DNA of 64,000 bases, taken from Euhalothece natronophila Z-M001. Lineage in GTDB: Bacteria > Cyanobacteriota > Cyanobacteriia > Cyanobacteriales > Rubidibacteraceae. A program made the translations under genes and the position numbers. The notes under the pieces were generated by a model, which worked only from the letters and a program-made list of their open reading frames with translations, ran no database searches and was not told where the DNA came from. The stretch is from the NCBI RefSeq assembly GCF_007904085.1, contig NZ_CP042326.1, forward strand, positions 1 through 64,000. The letters are read 5' to 3'. Below are positions 45,585 to 53,991 of this stretch, one piece after another (position 1 is the first letter of the stretch; every line of letters begins with the position of its first letter).

Positions 45585-45821
45585 ATGACAATTGATCAAT
45601 CCCCAGTAAATCAGTTTGCAGTATGTCTGGATAATCAAGATTACGAAGCATCATTAGAAGTCGGAAAAATTTACCGCGTGGTTAATGATGAACAAGCAAA
45701 AGCTAGTGGGTTAATTCGTATTATTGATGAGAGTGGTGAGGATTATGCCTTTTCTTCCAATCGATTCCATCCCATTGCAGTGCCTAAGGCTGTAGAAAAA
45801 GTATTACTAACTCAATCCTAA
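45585..45821 (+). CDS. Small unknown protein, partner of 45346
   Basis: 78 residues, acidic. A compact beta-type pattern (LEVGKIYRVVNDEQAKASGL; IRIIDESGEDYAFSSNRF) suggests a small SH3-like fold. It directly follows the basic 78-residue protein. The acidic/basic pairing and tight spacing look like a toxin-antitoxin or an obligate complex, but nothing in the sequence proves it. Confidence 0.65.
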   Translation: MTIDQSPVNQFAVCLDNQDYEASLEVGKIYRVVNDEQAKASGLIRIIDESGEDYAFSSNRFHPIAVPKAVEKVLLTQS

Positions 45822-45849
45822 TTTAGCATGAGGGCTGAGAATCCTACGA

Positions 45850-45912
45850 CTACAACTCGCGCGTTCCTTTGCGCCGTTCTAGTGTAATTGTTTTGTCTGA
45901 AACTTGTACCAT
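45850..45912 (-). pseudogene. 5' fragment of a second Uma2 gene
   Basis: On the minus strand an ATG is followed by VQVSDKTITLE, nearly the same as the intact Uma2 start (MVQISDKTITLE). The similarity stops there and the frame ends after nine unrelated codons. The rest of the gene has been lost. A family 1 element lies 17 bp upstream of its ATG. Confidence 0.7.
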
Positions 45913-45929
45913 TTCTATTTCCCCCTAAT

Positions 45930-46036
45930 TATAGTGATTCCAAATAAAAAACAGCAACCTAAAAGTAGTGGGAGCATCTTGCTCCCTAGTAGCAGCCAAG
46001 ATGGCTGCACTACGGAACTGAATTGGAACGACTATA
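45930..46036 (-). mobile_element. Family 1 miniature element, copy C (inverted)
   Basis: Reverse complement identical by eye to the 25835 copy. TA-flanked. The gap from here to 46168 shows no further feature. Confidence 0.9.
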
Positions 46037-46168
46037 TTAGCGTTTCTATTTCTAAGGATAGAAAAAATTGATCGCATTGGCGAATATTCGTTACAAAAGA
46101 ATTAGGGATGTTTTTCGCTACATCATTTTCCTTTCTGCTGTTAACTAAATTTTCTTCCAAGATTAATT

Positions 46169-47125
46169 ATGGCTACCAATAACCCTCTCCGAATTGTATC
46201 TCTATTACCCAGTGCAACAGAAACAGTTGCTGCTTTAGGCTTGACAGATTATTTAGTGGGACGTTCCCACGAATGCGATTATCCGCCAGAAGTCAAATCT
46301 TTACCAGTTTGCACCGAAGCCCGTTTAAATTCTCAAAAAAATAGTGGGGAAATTGATCAAGATGTTCAAAAATTAATGCAGTCGGCATTGAGTATTTATG
46401 AGCTTAAAACCGATGTTTTAGAAGAACTTAAACCCACTCATATTATTACTCAAGATCAATGTGATGCTTGCGCCGTAAGTATGGCACAAGTACAGGAAGC
46501 AACATCACAGCTAGTATCTAGCCAGCCCAAAATTATTTCTTTACAAGGGAATGTTTTAACAGAAATTTGGGCAGATATGAAAAAGGTGGCTGATGAGATT
46601 GGAATTGATTCTAAACAGGCTTTGGCGGATTTACAAGCGCGAGTTGATGCTTGTACTCGCATTAGCGATGAAATTCCAACAGAAAATCGCCCCCGAGTGG
46701 CTTCGATTGAATGGATTGATCCGTTGATGTCGGGAGGAAACTGGATTCCTGAGTTGATTAAATTAGCAGGGGGGAATCCTGTCTTAGATGAAACCGGAGC
46801 GCGATCGCACTATCTACAATGGCAAGATTTAATTAACGCTGATCCTGACTATATCATCATTACTCCCTGTGGCTTTGACTTAGAACGAACTCGCCAAGAA
46901 GCGGAAACGTTAATGACTAATTCTGATTGGCAAAATTTAAAAGCAGTAAAAAATAATCAAGTTTATATTACTGATGGCAATGCCTATTTTAATCGTCCTG
47001 GCCCCCGTTTAGTAGATTCTTTAGAGATATTAGCAGAAATTCTTTATCCCCAACAGTTTTCTTATGGCTATGAAGGGAAGGCTTGGGAACATCAAAGAAG
47101 TGCCATTTCTACAGCCTCTGCTTAA
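46169..47125 (+). CDS. Cobalamin-binding protein (BtuF-like), no signal peptide
   Basis: 318 residues with the periplasmic-binding fold of the BtuF/FhuD class. Seen: RIVSLLPSATETVAALGLTD, GRSHECDYPPEV, THIITQDQCDACAVS, a long connecting helix near 150, MSGGNWIPELIKLAGG, and GNAYFNRPGPRLVDSLEIL. There is no signal peptide or lipobox, so it should stay in the cytoplasm, unlike transport BtuF. It is often annotated as a cobalamin-binding protein in cyanobacteria; the real ligand is unproven. No transporter genes are nearby. Confidence 0.85.
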   Translation: MATNNPLRIVSLLPSATETVAALGLTDYLVGRSHECDYPPEVKSLPVCTEARLNSQKNSGEIDQDVQKLMQSALSIYELKTDVLEELKPTHIITQDQCDACAVSMAQVQEATSQLVSSQPKIISLQGNVLTEIWADMKKVADEIGIDSKQALADLQARVDACTRISDEIPTENRPRVASIEWIDPLMSGGNWIPELIKLAGGNPVLDETGARSHYLQWQDLINADPDYIIITPCGFDLERTRQEAETLMTNSDWQNLKAVKNNQVYITDGNAYFNRPGPRLVDSLEILAEILYPQQFSYGYEGKAWEHQRSAISTASA

Positions 47126-47139
47126 AACATAGCGTTTTT

Positions 47140-47178
47140 TAGTCATTGGTCATTAGTCATTAGTCATTGGTCATTGGC
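47140..47178. repeat. Heptamer tandem repeat
   Basis: About five units of TCATTAG/TCATTGG, the short heptanucleotide repeat type common between cyanobacterial genes. The same unit, reverse-complemented, forms the larger array at 60157. Confidence 0.75.
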
Positions 47179-47248
47179 TTACAACCAACAAAGGACAAAA
47201 TGAAAGTAAAAACTGCTATAGTGATGCTGTCTTTTATCAAAACTAGGT

Positions 47249-47962
47249 TTGCAGTATCAACGGTTTGTCATTGAATCTCACCAAAAACAGGGAGATTTGA
47301 TTCAACTAACGGAAGCCCAGAATCATTATTTGCGACGGGTGTTACGCTTATCAATGCGCGATCGCGCTATTGCCATAACGGGAACAGGAATGGCTTGGAT
47401 TGTGGAATTAACCCCTGATCAAGCCAAAATTATTGCTTCTATTGAGATTAACACCGAGCTTTCTGTCAATGTTACGCTTTTAGTTTCATTACCAAAACAA
47501 GGGGTAGATGAGATTGTCCGTTGCTGTACTGAACTGGGTGTGACAACTATTGTTCCTGTGTTGAGTGAACGTACAGTTCTTAATCCCAGTGCGAATAAAT
47601 TAAGCCGTTGGCAACGGATTGCAGCTGAAGCCTCGGAGCAGTCAGAACGCGCGATCGTCCCCACGATACAATCCCCCATTTCTTTTACCCAAGCCCTAAC
47701 CGACTATTCTGGCAATCAGGGCTATTTTTGCACCGCCCGGCATAACGCCCCTGTCCTTAGTAAAATTTTACCCTCTCAACTCACCATGAACCAATCCTTA
47801 GTGATTGCCACAGGTTGTGAAGGGGGATGGACAGACTCAGAAATATTACAAGCTCAAGAAGCCCAATTTCAGCTTGTCTCTTTAGGTAAGCGAATTTTAC
47901 GAGCAGTTACCGCCCCAATTACTGCGATGAGTCTAGTTGGAGCTTTTTCCGAGCAAAGGTAA
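47249..47962 (+). CDS. rsmE: 16S rRNA (uracil-1498-N3)-methyltransferase RsmE
   Basis: 237 residues. A PUA-like N-terminal domain (QNHYLRRVLRLSMRDRA) is followed by the SPOUT knot: LLVSLPKQGVDEIVRCCTEL, RWQRIAAEASEQSERAIVP, ATGCEGGWTDSEI and LGKRILRAVTAPITAM. It methylates U1498 in the ribosomal decoding centre. The start codon is TTG (QYQRFVIE follows); no better start is near. Confidence 0.93.
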   Translation: MQYQRFVIESHQKQGDLIQLTEAQNHYLRRVLRLSMRDRAIAITGTGMAWIVELTPDQAKIIASIEINTELSVNVTLLVSLPKQGVDEIVRCCTELGVTTIVPVLSERTVLNPSANKLSRWQRIAAEASEQSERAIVPTIQSPISFTQALTDYSGNQGYFCTARHNAPVLSKILPSQLTMNQSLVIATGCEGGWTDSEILQAQEAQFQLVSLGKRILRAVTAPITAMSLVGAFSEQR

Positions 47963-48047
47963 CATTAATTTAATCTTGTGCTAGGGCTGCCTTGAAACGA
48001 TCAACAATAAATAATGAATCATTTAAGAACAGTAGAAGAAAAGTATT

Positions 48048-48641
48048 ATGTCTCACGCTACCGATATTGTAACCCTTGGTCGTTGGATGGCAGCAGATTT
48101 TAGTAACCAAGAACAAGCCTTTATTAATCCTCCTTTTTTTGCCCATATTCGAGTGGGAATGCGTCCTTTACCTGTATCACTCTTATCAGGGATTAGTTTA
48201 TTTGTGGAACAAGCATACGACTATATGTTGAATAATCCTTATCGAGTGCGAGTCTTAAAATTATTACCCGTTGAGGATCATATTGAAATTGAAAACTATA
48301 CCCTCAAAGATTCAGAATCATTTTATGGCGCAAGTCGGGAACCTGAACGATTGTCTCAGCTAACTGTGGATAATTTAGAAAAGCTCCCGGGGTGTAATAT
48401 GATTGTGCATTGGACAGGTCATAGCTTTAAGGGAGAAGTAGAACCTGGTAAGGCGTGTAAAGTGGTTCGCAAAGGAAAGGAAACTTACCTCGATAGTACC
48501 TTTGAAATTGATGCTGACAAGTTTATTAGTTTAGATCGAGGGCGCGATCCTGAAACTGATGATCACGTTTGGGGCTCAGTTGCGGGCCCCTTTCATTTTG
48601 TGCGCTGGGCTAGTTTTGCTGATGAAGTTAAATCTCCTTAA
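48048..48641 (+). CDS. cpcT: Phycobiliprotein lyase CpcT/CpeT family
   Basis: 197 residues. Attaches phycocyanobilin to beta-phycocyanin Cys-153 (CpcT) or the equivalent phycoerythrin site (CpeT). Family blocks: LGRWMAADFSNQEQAFINPP, HIRVGMRPLP, FVEQAYDYMLNNPYRVRVL, the CNMIVHW strand and GSVAGPFHFVRWA. There are no other phycobilisome genes in the window, so CpcT rather than CpeT rests on general likeness only. Confidence 0.9.
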   Translation: MSHATDIVTLGRWMAADFSNQEQAFINPPFFAHIRVGMRPLPVSLLSGISLFVEQAYDYMLNNPYRVRVLKLLPVEDHIEIENYTLKDSESFYGASREPERLSQLTVDNLEKLPGCNMIVHWTGHSFKGEVEPGKACKVVRKGKETYLDSTFEIDADKFISLDRGRDPETDDHVWGSVAGPFHFVRWASFADEVKSP

Positions 48642-48701
48642 AAAAAGCATTCCCCAGTTATAAGGCAAGGTGGTTTAATTCTCCTGAAATTACGCTCATG
48701 T

Positions 48702-48732
48702 AGGGAGATAGGGAGATGGGGAGATGGGGAGA
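48702..48732. repeat. Short GGGAGAT tandem repeat
   Basis: About four units of GGGAGATG/GGGAGATA, 60 bp after cpcT and 100 bp before the flavodiiron gene. Confidence 0.7.
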
Positions 48733-48829
48733 CAACTTTCATTTTTTTTGTAATTGTGTAAATTTTAACCTTGTAAAATGAAGATAATTTTCATATTTCG
48801 TTGTATTTTCAAATAAAAAATAATTAATT

Positions 48830-50557
48830 ATGGTTGCTTTAACAGAAAAAACAGAAAATCGTTTAACCTTACAAGTTGCTGATATTGTTGCTGATACCAC
48901 TGCCATTCGCTCTTTAGACTGGGATCGCGATCGCTTTGATATTGAGTTTGGCTTGCAAAATGGAACGACCTATAATTCTTTTCTCATTCAAGGGGAAAAA
49001 ACCGCTTTAGTGGATACTTCCCATGAAAAATTCCGCGATCAATACTTGCCAAAATTAAAAGAGATTGTTGATCCCACCACCATTGATTACATCATTATTA
49101 GCCATACTGAACCCGATCATAGTGGTTTAGTGAAAGATGTTTTGGAAATTGCCCCCCAAGCGGTTGTTGTGGGAAGTAAGGTTGCTATTCAGTTTCTAGA
49201 GGGATTTGTCCATCAACCCTTTGAACGACAGGTGGTGAAAACAGGGGATCAGTTAGATTTAGGCAAGGGTCATTGTTTAGAGTTTGTCAATGCCCCGAAT
49301 TTGCATTGGCCCGATACTATGTTGACTTATGATTGGGGAACGCAAACCTTATTTACCTGCGATGTGTTTGGGATGCACTATTGCAGTAATGACTTACTCG
49401 ATACCGATTTAGAAGCGATTTCCCCAGACTATCGCTTTTATTATGACTGTTTGATGGGTCCGAATGCGCGATCGGTCTTAGCAGCGTTAAAACGCATGGG
49501 AAAACTTGGGGAAGTGGCAATGGTGGCAAATGGTCATGGCCCCTTGTTGCACTACAATGTAGAAGAATTAATCAATCGTTATCGCACTTGGAGTGAAAAC
49601 AAGGCGAAGGGAGAAAAAACGGTTGCAGTCTTTTATGTATCAGATTATGGTTACAGCGATCGCGCTTCCCAAGCTATTGCCTACGGAATTACGAAAACAG
49701 GTATTACCGTCGAAATGATGGACTTATTAGGGGCGGATCAACAAGAAGTGCGAGAATTAGTAGAACGATCCAATGCTATTGTCATTGGAATGCCCCCCTC
49801 TAGTGGCGAGAAAGCCCAAGAAGCCAGTGCTACCCTCGGAACAATTATTGCTTCCGTATCTTCTAAACAAGCGATTGGGGTGTTTGAATCCTATGGTGGG
49901 GATGATGAACCCATTGATCCGCTCAAAACTCGTTTTTCTGATTTGGGCTTAAAAGAAGTTTTCCCAGCCATTCGCATTACCGATACCCCCGGAGAAGCCA
50001 CCTATAAACTCTGTGAAGAAGCAGGAACTGACTTAGGGCAATGGTTACAGCGAGACAAAACAGTGAAGCAAATGAAGTCCCTCGATAGTGATTTAGATAA
50101 GGCGATGGGACGCTTAAGTGGGGGATTGTATATTATTACTGCCAAGAAAGGGGACTTAAAAAGTGCGATGTTAGCCTCTTGGGTTGCCCAAGCTAGCTTT
50201 GATCCCCCAGGAATTAGCATTGCAGTGGCAAAAGATCGCGCGATCGAGGCTTTAATGCAAGTGGGTGATCAATTTGTTCTCAATATTCTAGAGGAAGGGA
50301 ACTATCAACACTTGATGAAACATTTTCTGAAGCGATTTAAACCTGGGGCGGATCGCTTTGAGGGCGTAAATACCCAAACGGCTAATAATGGTTCCCCCAT
50401 TTTAACCGATGCCCTAGCCTATTTAGAATGTGAGGTGGTGAGTCGGATGGAATGTAGCGATCATTGGATTGTTTACAATAAGGTCAATCAAGGACGAGTG
50501 TCTAAACCAGAATCCTTAACGGCGGTTCATCATCGTAAAGTGGGCAATCACTATTAA
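48830..50557 (+). CDS. flv3: A-type flavodiiron protein, Flv3-like
   Basis: 575 residues: metallo-beta-lactamase diiron domain (about 1-250), flavodoxin domain (about 258-400) and the cyanobacterial flavin reductase-like extension (about 425-575). The diiron ligand block SHTEPDHSG is canonical (H-x-E-x-D-H), which fits Flv3 or Flv4 rather than Flv1 or Flv2. The N-terminal run SLDWDRDRFDIEFGLQNGTT is Flv3-like. Flv1/Flv3 reduce O2 to water with NADPH behind photosystem I under fluctuating light. No flv1 partner is in the window. The stop codon lies at the edge of a family 2 element fragment. Confidence 0.9.
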   Translation: MVALTEKTENRLTLQVADIVADTTAIRSLDWDRDRFDIEFGLQNGTTYNSFLIQGEKTALVDTSHEKFRDQYLPKLKEIVDPTTIDYIIISHTEPDHSGLVKDVLEIAPQAVVVGSKVAIQFLEGFVHQPFERQVVKTGDQLDLGKGHCLEFVNAPNLHWPDTMLTYDWGTQTLFTCDVFGMHYCSNDLLDTDLEAISPDYRFYYDCLMGPNARSVLAALKRMGKLGEVAMVANGHGPLLHYNVEELINRYRTWSENKAKGEKTVAVFYVSDYGYSDRASQAIAYGITKTGITVEMMDLLGADQQEVRELVERSNAIVIGMPPSSGEKAQEASATLGTIIASVSSKQAIGVFESYGGDDEPIDPLKTRFSDLGLKEVFPAIRITDTPGEATYKLCEEAGTDLGQWLQRDKTVKQMKSLDSDLDKAMGRLSGGLYIITAKKGDLKSAMLASWVAQASFDPPGISIAVAKDRAIEALMQVGDQFVLNILEEGNYQHLMKHFLKRFKPGADRFEGVNTQTANNGSPILTDALAYLECEVVSRMECSDHWIVYNKVNQGRVSKPESLTAVHHRKVGNHY

Positions 50558-50569
50558 ATCAGTTGTAAA
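50555..50569. mobile_element. Fragment of a family 2 element end
   Basis: TAAATCAGTTGTAAA equals 15 bp of the family 2 subterminal region (26940-26954) and begins exactly at the flv3 TAA. The terminal TAGCAATCC is absent. Confidence 0.5.
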
Positions 50570-50589
50570 TTTGTCCCTTAGATGCACCT

Positions 50590-50696
50590 TATAGTCGTTC
50601 CAATTCAGTTCCGTAGTGCAGCCATCTTGGCTGCTACTAGGGAGCAAGATGCTCCCACTACTTTTAGGTTGCTGTTTTTTATTTGGAATCACTATA
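50590..50696 (+). mobile_element. Family 1 miniature element, copy D (107 bp)
   Basis: Identical by eye to the other three copies, TA-flanked, 32 bp after flv3 and 10 bp before a hairpin that may have been its terminator. Confidence 0.9.
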
Positions 50697-50706
50697 GTTA
50701 ATTACT

Positions 50707-50736
50707 CTCCCTCAATTGTTACCTGATCTGAGGGAG
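50707..50736 (+). terminator. Hairpin downstream of flv3
   Basis: CTCCCTCA pairs with TGAGGGAG across 14 nt; no U run. From 50737 to 51111 I see no gene; the AT-rich stretch probably holds the dnaJ promoter. Confidence 0.4.
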
Positions 50737-51111
50737 CTTCTCACTAAAACTAGCTTACGCTTCAGTTCGTGACTGAGATTTACCACTGATGTTGATTCTC
50801 ATCACCAAACTCCTTAGATTTTTTTTTGCATTTTTGTCCCAATCCATTTCTAGCCTGTAATGAGGGCAATTGTGGATTCTTTCTGATCACTTTTTCGAGA
50901 CTTTCTCACCACAACCTGAACAATTTTGCGATGTATTTTTTCAGAATAGGGTGGGAAATTGCCCTGATCTCGGACAGAAAAAACCGAACTTCCCGTAATT
51001 AAAAACTTTGCTAGGCTATATCAAAGATGAACTCTAACTTTTATAACTAACTTTCCTAGGTATATTACTACTTAAAATTAAACGTGGTTGCAGTTAAAAA
51101 CAGAGGAAGCT

Positions 51112-52101
51112 ATGGCAACAACAGATTTCAAAGATTATTACTCCATTCTTGGCGTTGATAAAAAGGCAAGTGAAAGTGATATCAAAAAAGCCTATCGTAA
51201 ACTTGCCCTCAAATACCACCCTGATCGTAATCCCAACGATAAAGAGGCTGAGAATCGCTTTAAGGAGATTAGTGAAGCCTACGAAGTCCTTTCTGATCCT
51301 GAAAAACGAAAAAAATATGATCAATTTGGTCAATACTGGCAACAAGCGGATCAGTTTCAGCAACGCGGTGGTACCCGAACTCGAACCAGTACTGGCTTTA
51401 ATACTGACATGGGAGGCTTTGACTTTAGCCAGTATGGTAGCTTTGAAGAATTTGTGGATGAACTGCTGGGACGATTTAATACCGGTGGGCGCACTCGTTA
51501 CAAATATCAAGCCTCCCCGGGTGGCTTTAGCGACTTTGGGGGCGGTTTTGGTACAACTGCTGATGTTGCTCCAGATACAGAGGCTACAATTCGTTTAACT
51601 TTTAGTGAAGCATTTCGTGGAGTGCAAAAACGCCTAAGCGTAGGCAATGAAGTAATTAATGTTCGCATTCCAGCCGGAGCAAAACAGGGGAGTCGTATTC
51701 GGGTTCCAGGAAAAGGAAAAAGTAGCCCCTATGGTCAAAAGGGAGATTTATATCTGAATGTTCAATTACAACCCCATTCTTTCTTCCGCTTTGAAGACGA
51801 TCAGTTAGTTTGTGAAGTCCCCATTACTCCTGATGAAGCTGTGCTCGGTGCCAATATTGATGTACCGACTCCCGATGGTCTAGTTTCAGTAAAAGTTCCA
51901 GCAGGGGTACGTTCTGGACAGTCTCTGCGACTACGAGGAAAAGGTTGGATCAAACCGAATAAGCAAAGAGGGGATCTCTTTGTGCGGGTAAAAATTACAG
52001 TTCCGAAGGATATTAGTAGTACGGAACGAGAATTATATGAAAAAATTAAAGCTAACCGCAAAGAAGACCCCCGAAAAGAGATTAAACAAATTCGTCTTTA
52101 A
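51112..52101 (+). CDS. DnaJ-type co-chaperone without zinc finger (CbpA-like)
   Basis: 329 residues. J domain (about 5-70) with the HPD motif in [14 protein letters not shown], a Gly/Phe-rich stretch (about 90-155, [25 protein letters not shown]), then two C-terminal beta domains (from [11 protein letters not shown]) without the CxxCxGxG zinc finger. That layout is DnaJ class B (CbpA). It stimulates Hsp70. An in-frame TTG lies eight codons earlier; ATG 51112 ([14 protein letters not shown]) is the usual start. Confidence 0.92.
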   Translation: MATTDFKDYYSILGVDKKASESDIKKAYRKLALKYHPDRNPNDKEAENRFKEISEAYEVLSDPEKRKKYDQFGQYWQQADQFQQRGGTRTRTSTGFNTDMGGFDFSQYGSFEEFVDELLGRFNTGGRTRYKYQASPGGFSDFGGGFGTTADVAPDTEATIRLTFSEAFRGVQKRLSVGNEVINVRIPAGAKQGSRIRVPGKGKSSPYGQKGDLYLNVQLQPHSFFRFEDDQLVCEVPITPDEAVLGANIDVPTPDGLVSVKVPAGVRSGQSLRLRGKGWIKPNKQRGDLFVRVKITVPKDISSTERELYEKIKANRKEDPRKEIKQIRL

Positions 52102-52135
52102 GATAATGGGGGAAGCCGTGTTTATCCCTTAATAG

Positions 52136-53260
52136 TTAAAAATCTACACCGCGTCGTAACTCGACACCATGATGAGCATAGTGTTTATGACAGACCATTT
52201 CTGAGTAAACGCTGGCGAGATCAAAAAAGGGCGGACGATTAAAACAACGACCGGTGATAATAACTTGGGTATCGCTGGGTTTCGCTGCTAAGGTTTTCAC
52301 AATCGCTTCAGTAGGCAATAGTTCAAGATCAACAGTGGGGTTGAGTTCATCGAGAATAATGGTTTTGTAGGTTCCCGACTCGATCGCGCTTTGAGCGGTT
52401 TTCCAACCTCGTTCAGCCTCTTGATAGTCTTCAGGCTGTTGTTGACCGCGCCAAACAATTGCATCACGACCACAACGCACATGATCAATTAAGTTAGGAT
52501 AACTTGCCTTCAGAGCAGCGATCGCGGCATCCTCAGTATAGCCTGTACCTCCTTTCAACCACTGCACTATTAAAACTCGTTGTGACTGGTCTTGATCAAT
52601 CCCTCGTCCAATAGCAAGTAATGCTTTTCCTAAAGCACTAGTGGATTTTCCTTTACCATCCCCAGTATAGATTTCAATCCCTTCTAAGGCCTCATCAGTA
52701 GCCACATGAGGTTTCATTTCTGAATGAAGGTTTGCTAAATCTAATAGAGATTGTGGAGCAGCGCGACCGGTAATAATAATTTCTAAGGACTGTGGCTTAT
52801 TTTGTAGGGTGTCAACAACTTCCTGTAAGGGGAGTAAGCCTAGTTCTAATATGGGGTTGAGTTCATCGAGAACGATAATTGAATACAGTCCTGACGCGAT
52901 CGCGCCTTTGGCTACATTCCAACCTCTAAGGGCTTCTTCTTTATCAAAATCAGTAATATCTTCTTTTCCAAAATACTCAGCCCGTCCCGTGCGAACTTGA
53001 TCAATGAGGTGAGGAAACCCTTGTTGCAAAGCAGCGATCGCAGCATCCTCATCGTAAATCCTCTCAGGTCCTTTTAAGAATCGCAATAATAATACCCGAT
53101 TCATTACTTGTGAGTGAATCCCTAAACCAATGGAACGCAGAACGACACCTAACGCCGCTTGGGACTTTCCTTTTCCCTCTCCATCATAAACATGAATTTG
53201 TCCAACGTCACGCTCTGAGCGTTTTTGCGCTGTTCTAATCCCAATTCCAGTTCTAGTCAT
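52136..53260 (-). CDS. Tandem CobO/BtuR-like P-loop protein
   Basis: 374 residues made of two copies of the corrinoid adenosyltransferase (CobA/CobO/BtuR) domain, about 20-195 and 200-374. P-loops: YDGEGKGKSQAALG and YTGDGKGKSTSALGKALLAI. Each half also has an IIVLDELNP/IILDELNP strand and an IITGR block. Known members are single domains that transfer adenosyl from ATP to cob(I)alamin-type corrinoids. Here each half ends with motifs of similar spacing, so both sites might be active. An ATG at 53260 (MTRTGIGIRT) is chosen over TTG 53269. Confidence 0.85.
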   Translation of the reverse strand: MTRTGIGIRTAQKRSERDVGQIHVYDGEGKGKSQAALGVVLRSIGLGIHSQVMNRVLLLRFLKGPERIYDEDAAIAALQQGFPHLIDQVRTGRAEYFGKEDITDFDKEEALRGWNVAKGAIASGLYSIIVLDELNPILELGLLPLQEVVDTLQNKPQSLEIIITGRAAPQSLLDLANLHSEMKPHVATDEALEGIEIYTGDGKGKSTSALGKALLAIGRGIDQDQSQRVLIVQWLKGGTGYTEDAAIAALKASYPNLIDHVRCGRDAIVWRGQQQPEDYQEAERGWKTAQSAIESGTYKTIILDELNPTVDLELLPTEAIVKTLAAKPSDTQVIITGRCFNRPPFFDLASVYSEMVCHKHYAHHGVELRRGVDF

Positions 53261-53406
53261 TTCCAGCAATTTTCAATTAACATCGGAAACTCTAGTTTAA
53301 AGGGAAATGGTTTCCCTTCCTAAAAGTAAAATCAGATTCTTATAATGGGAGAATGTTAATCTAGTAACAGTAATGATTTGAGCTAATTCTCTTAAATTTT
53401 TCAAGA

Positions 53407-53640
53407 ATGTATAAACACTCTTCTTTTAACTCTGATGAGATTGTTCAACGGGCGGAACAATTAATGAACGCCGCCTCTAATCGCTATCGGATCACCGTAC
53501 AGGTAGCAAAACGAGCAAAACGCCGTCGTAGTGAGGATAAGGCTCAAGATTATTTAGATGATCCCTTAATGACTCCTCCCATTCGGGCGATTATTGAAAT
53601 GTCAGATGAGTTAACCCAACCTGAAATTATTGGTGAATAA
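53407..53640 (+). CDS. rpoZ: RNA polymerase omega subunit
   Basis: 77 residues, the short cyanobacterial/Ycf61 form. Seen: [20 protein letters not shown] and [11 protein letters not shown], the conserved helix that wraps the beta-prime C-terminus. The end is acidic and family-typical ([13 protein letters not shown]). A strong terminator follows directly. Confidence 0.92.
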   Translation: MYKHSSFNSDEIVQRAEQLMNAASNRYRITVQVAKRAKRRRSEDKAQDYLDDPLMTPPIRAIIEMSDELTQPEIIGE

Positions 53641-53650
53641 TCTAGGTTAG

Positions 53651-53678
53651 AGTGGGCTTTGCTTTGCCCACTTTTTTC
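53651..53678 (+). terminator. Terminator of rpoZ
   Basis: AGTGGGC pairs with GCCCACT across a T/G-rich loop, followed by six T, 11 bp after the stop. Confidence 0.85.
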
Positions 53679-53710
53679 GTTAAAGTTAAGGAAGAATTGT
53701 GAACTAAAGT

Positions 53711-53989
53711 GTGAGTAACAAAGTGACCGTGTCTAACTCATCATCTCAAGAAACTATTAGTATTCCTGCTTTACCCCTTGCCGTTTATCGAGAAATTGCT
53801 GCTCATATCCAACAACTTGATGGGATAGAAGTAGAAATTCTTCCACAGTCTTCTACTGAGTTTGATTATTTTAATAGCCAAGTAGAAGGGTTGCTTTTAA
53901 AGTATCCTGCTGATTTTCCCCAACCAGATCAAGAAAGATTAGCAGAGATATTAAACTACTATCAGCAGCATTATAATCGCAAGTCATAA
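53711..53989 (+). CDS. Small protein of unknown function
   Basis: 92 residues, GTG start. It is polar, with a helix-strand pattern (PALPLAVYREIAAHIQQL; GIEVEILPQSS) and a C-terminal helix (DQERLAEILNYYQQHYN). I do not recognise it. It lies between rpoZ and serS, converging on serS with a 2-bp gap. Confidence 0.65.
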   Translation: MSNKVTVSNSSSQETISIPALPLAVYREIAAHIQQLDGIEVEILPQSSTEFDYFNSQVEGLLLKYPADFPQPDQERLAEILNYYQQHYNRKS

Positions 53990-53991
53990 GC

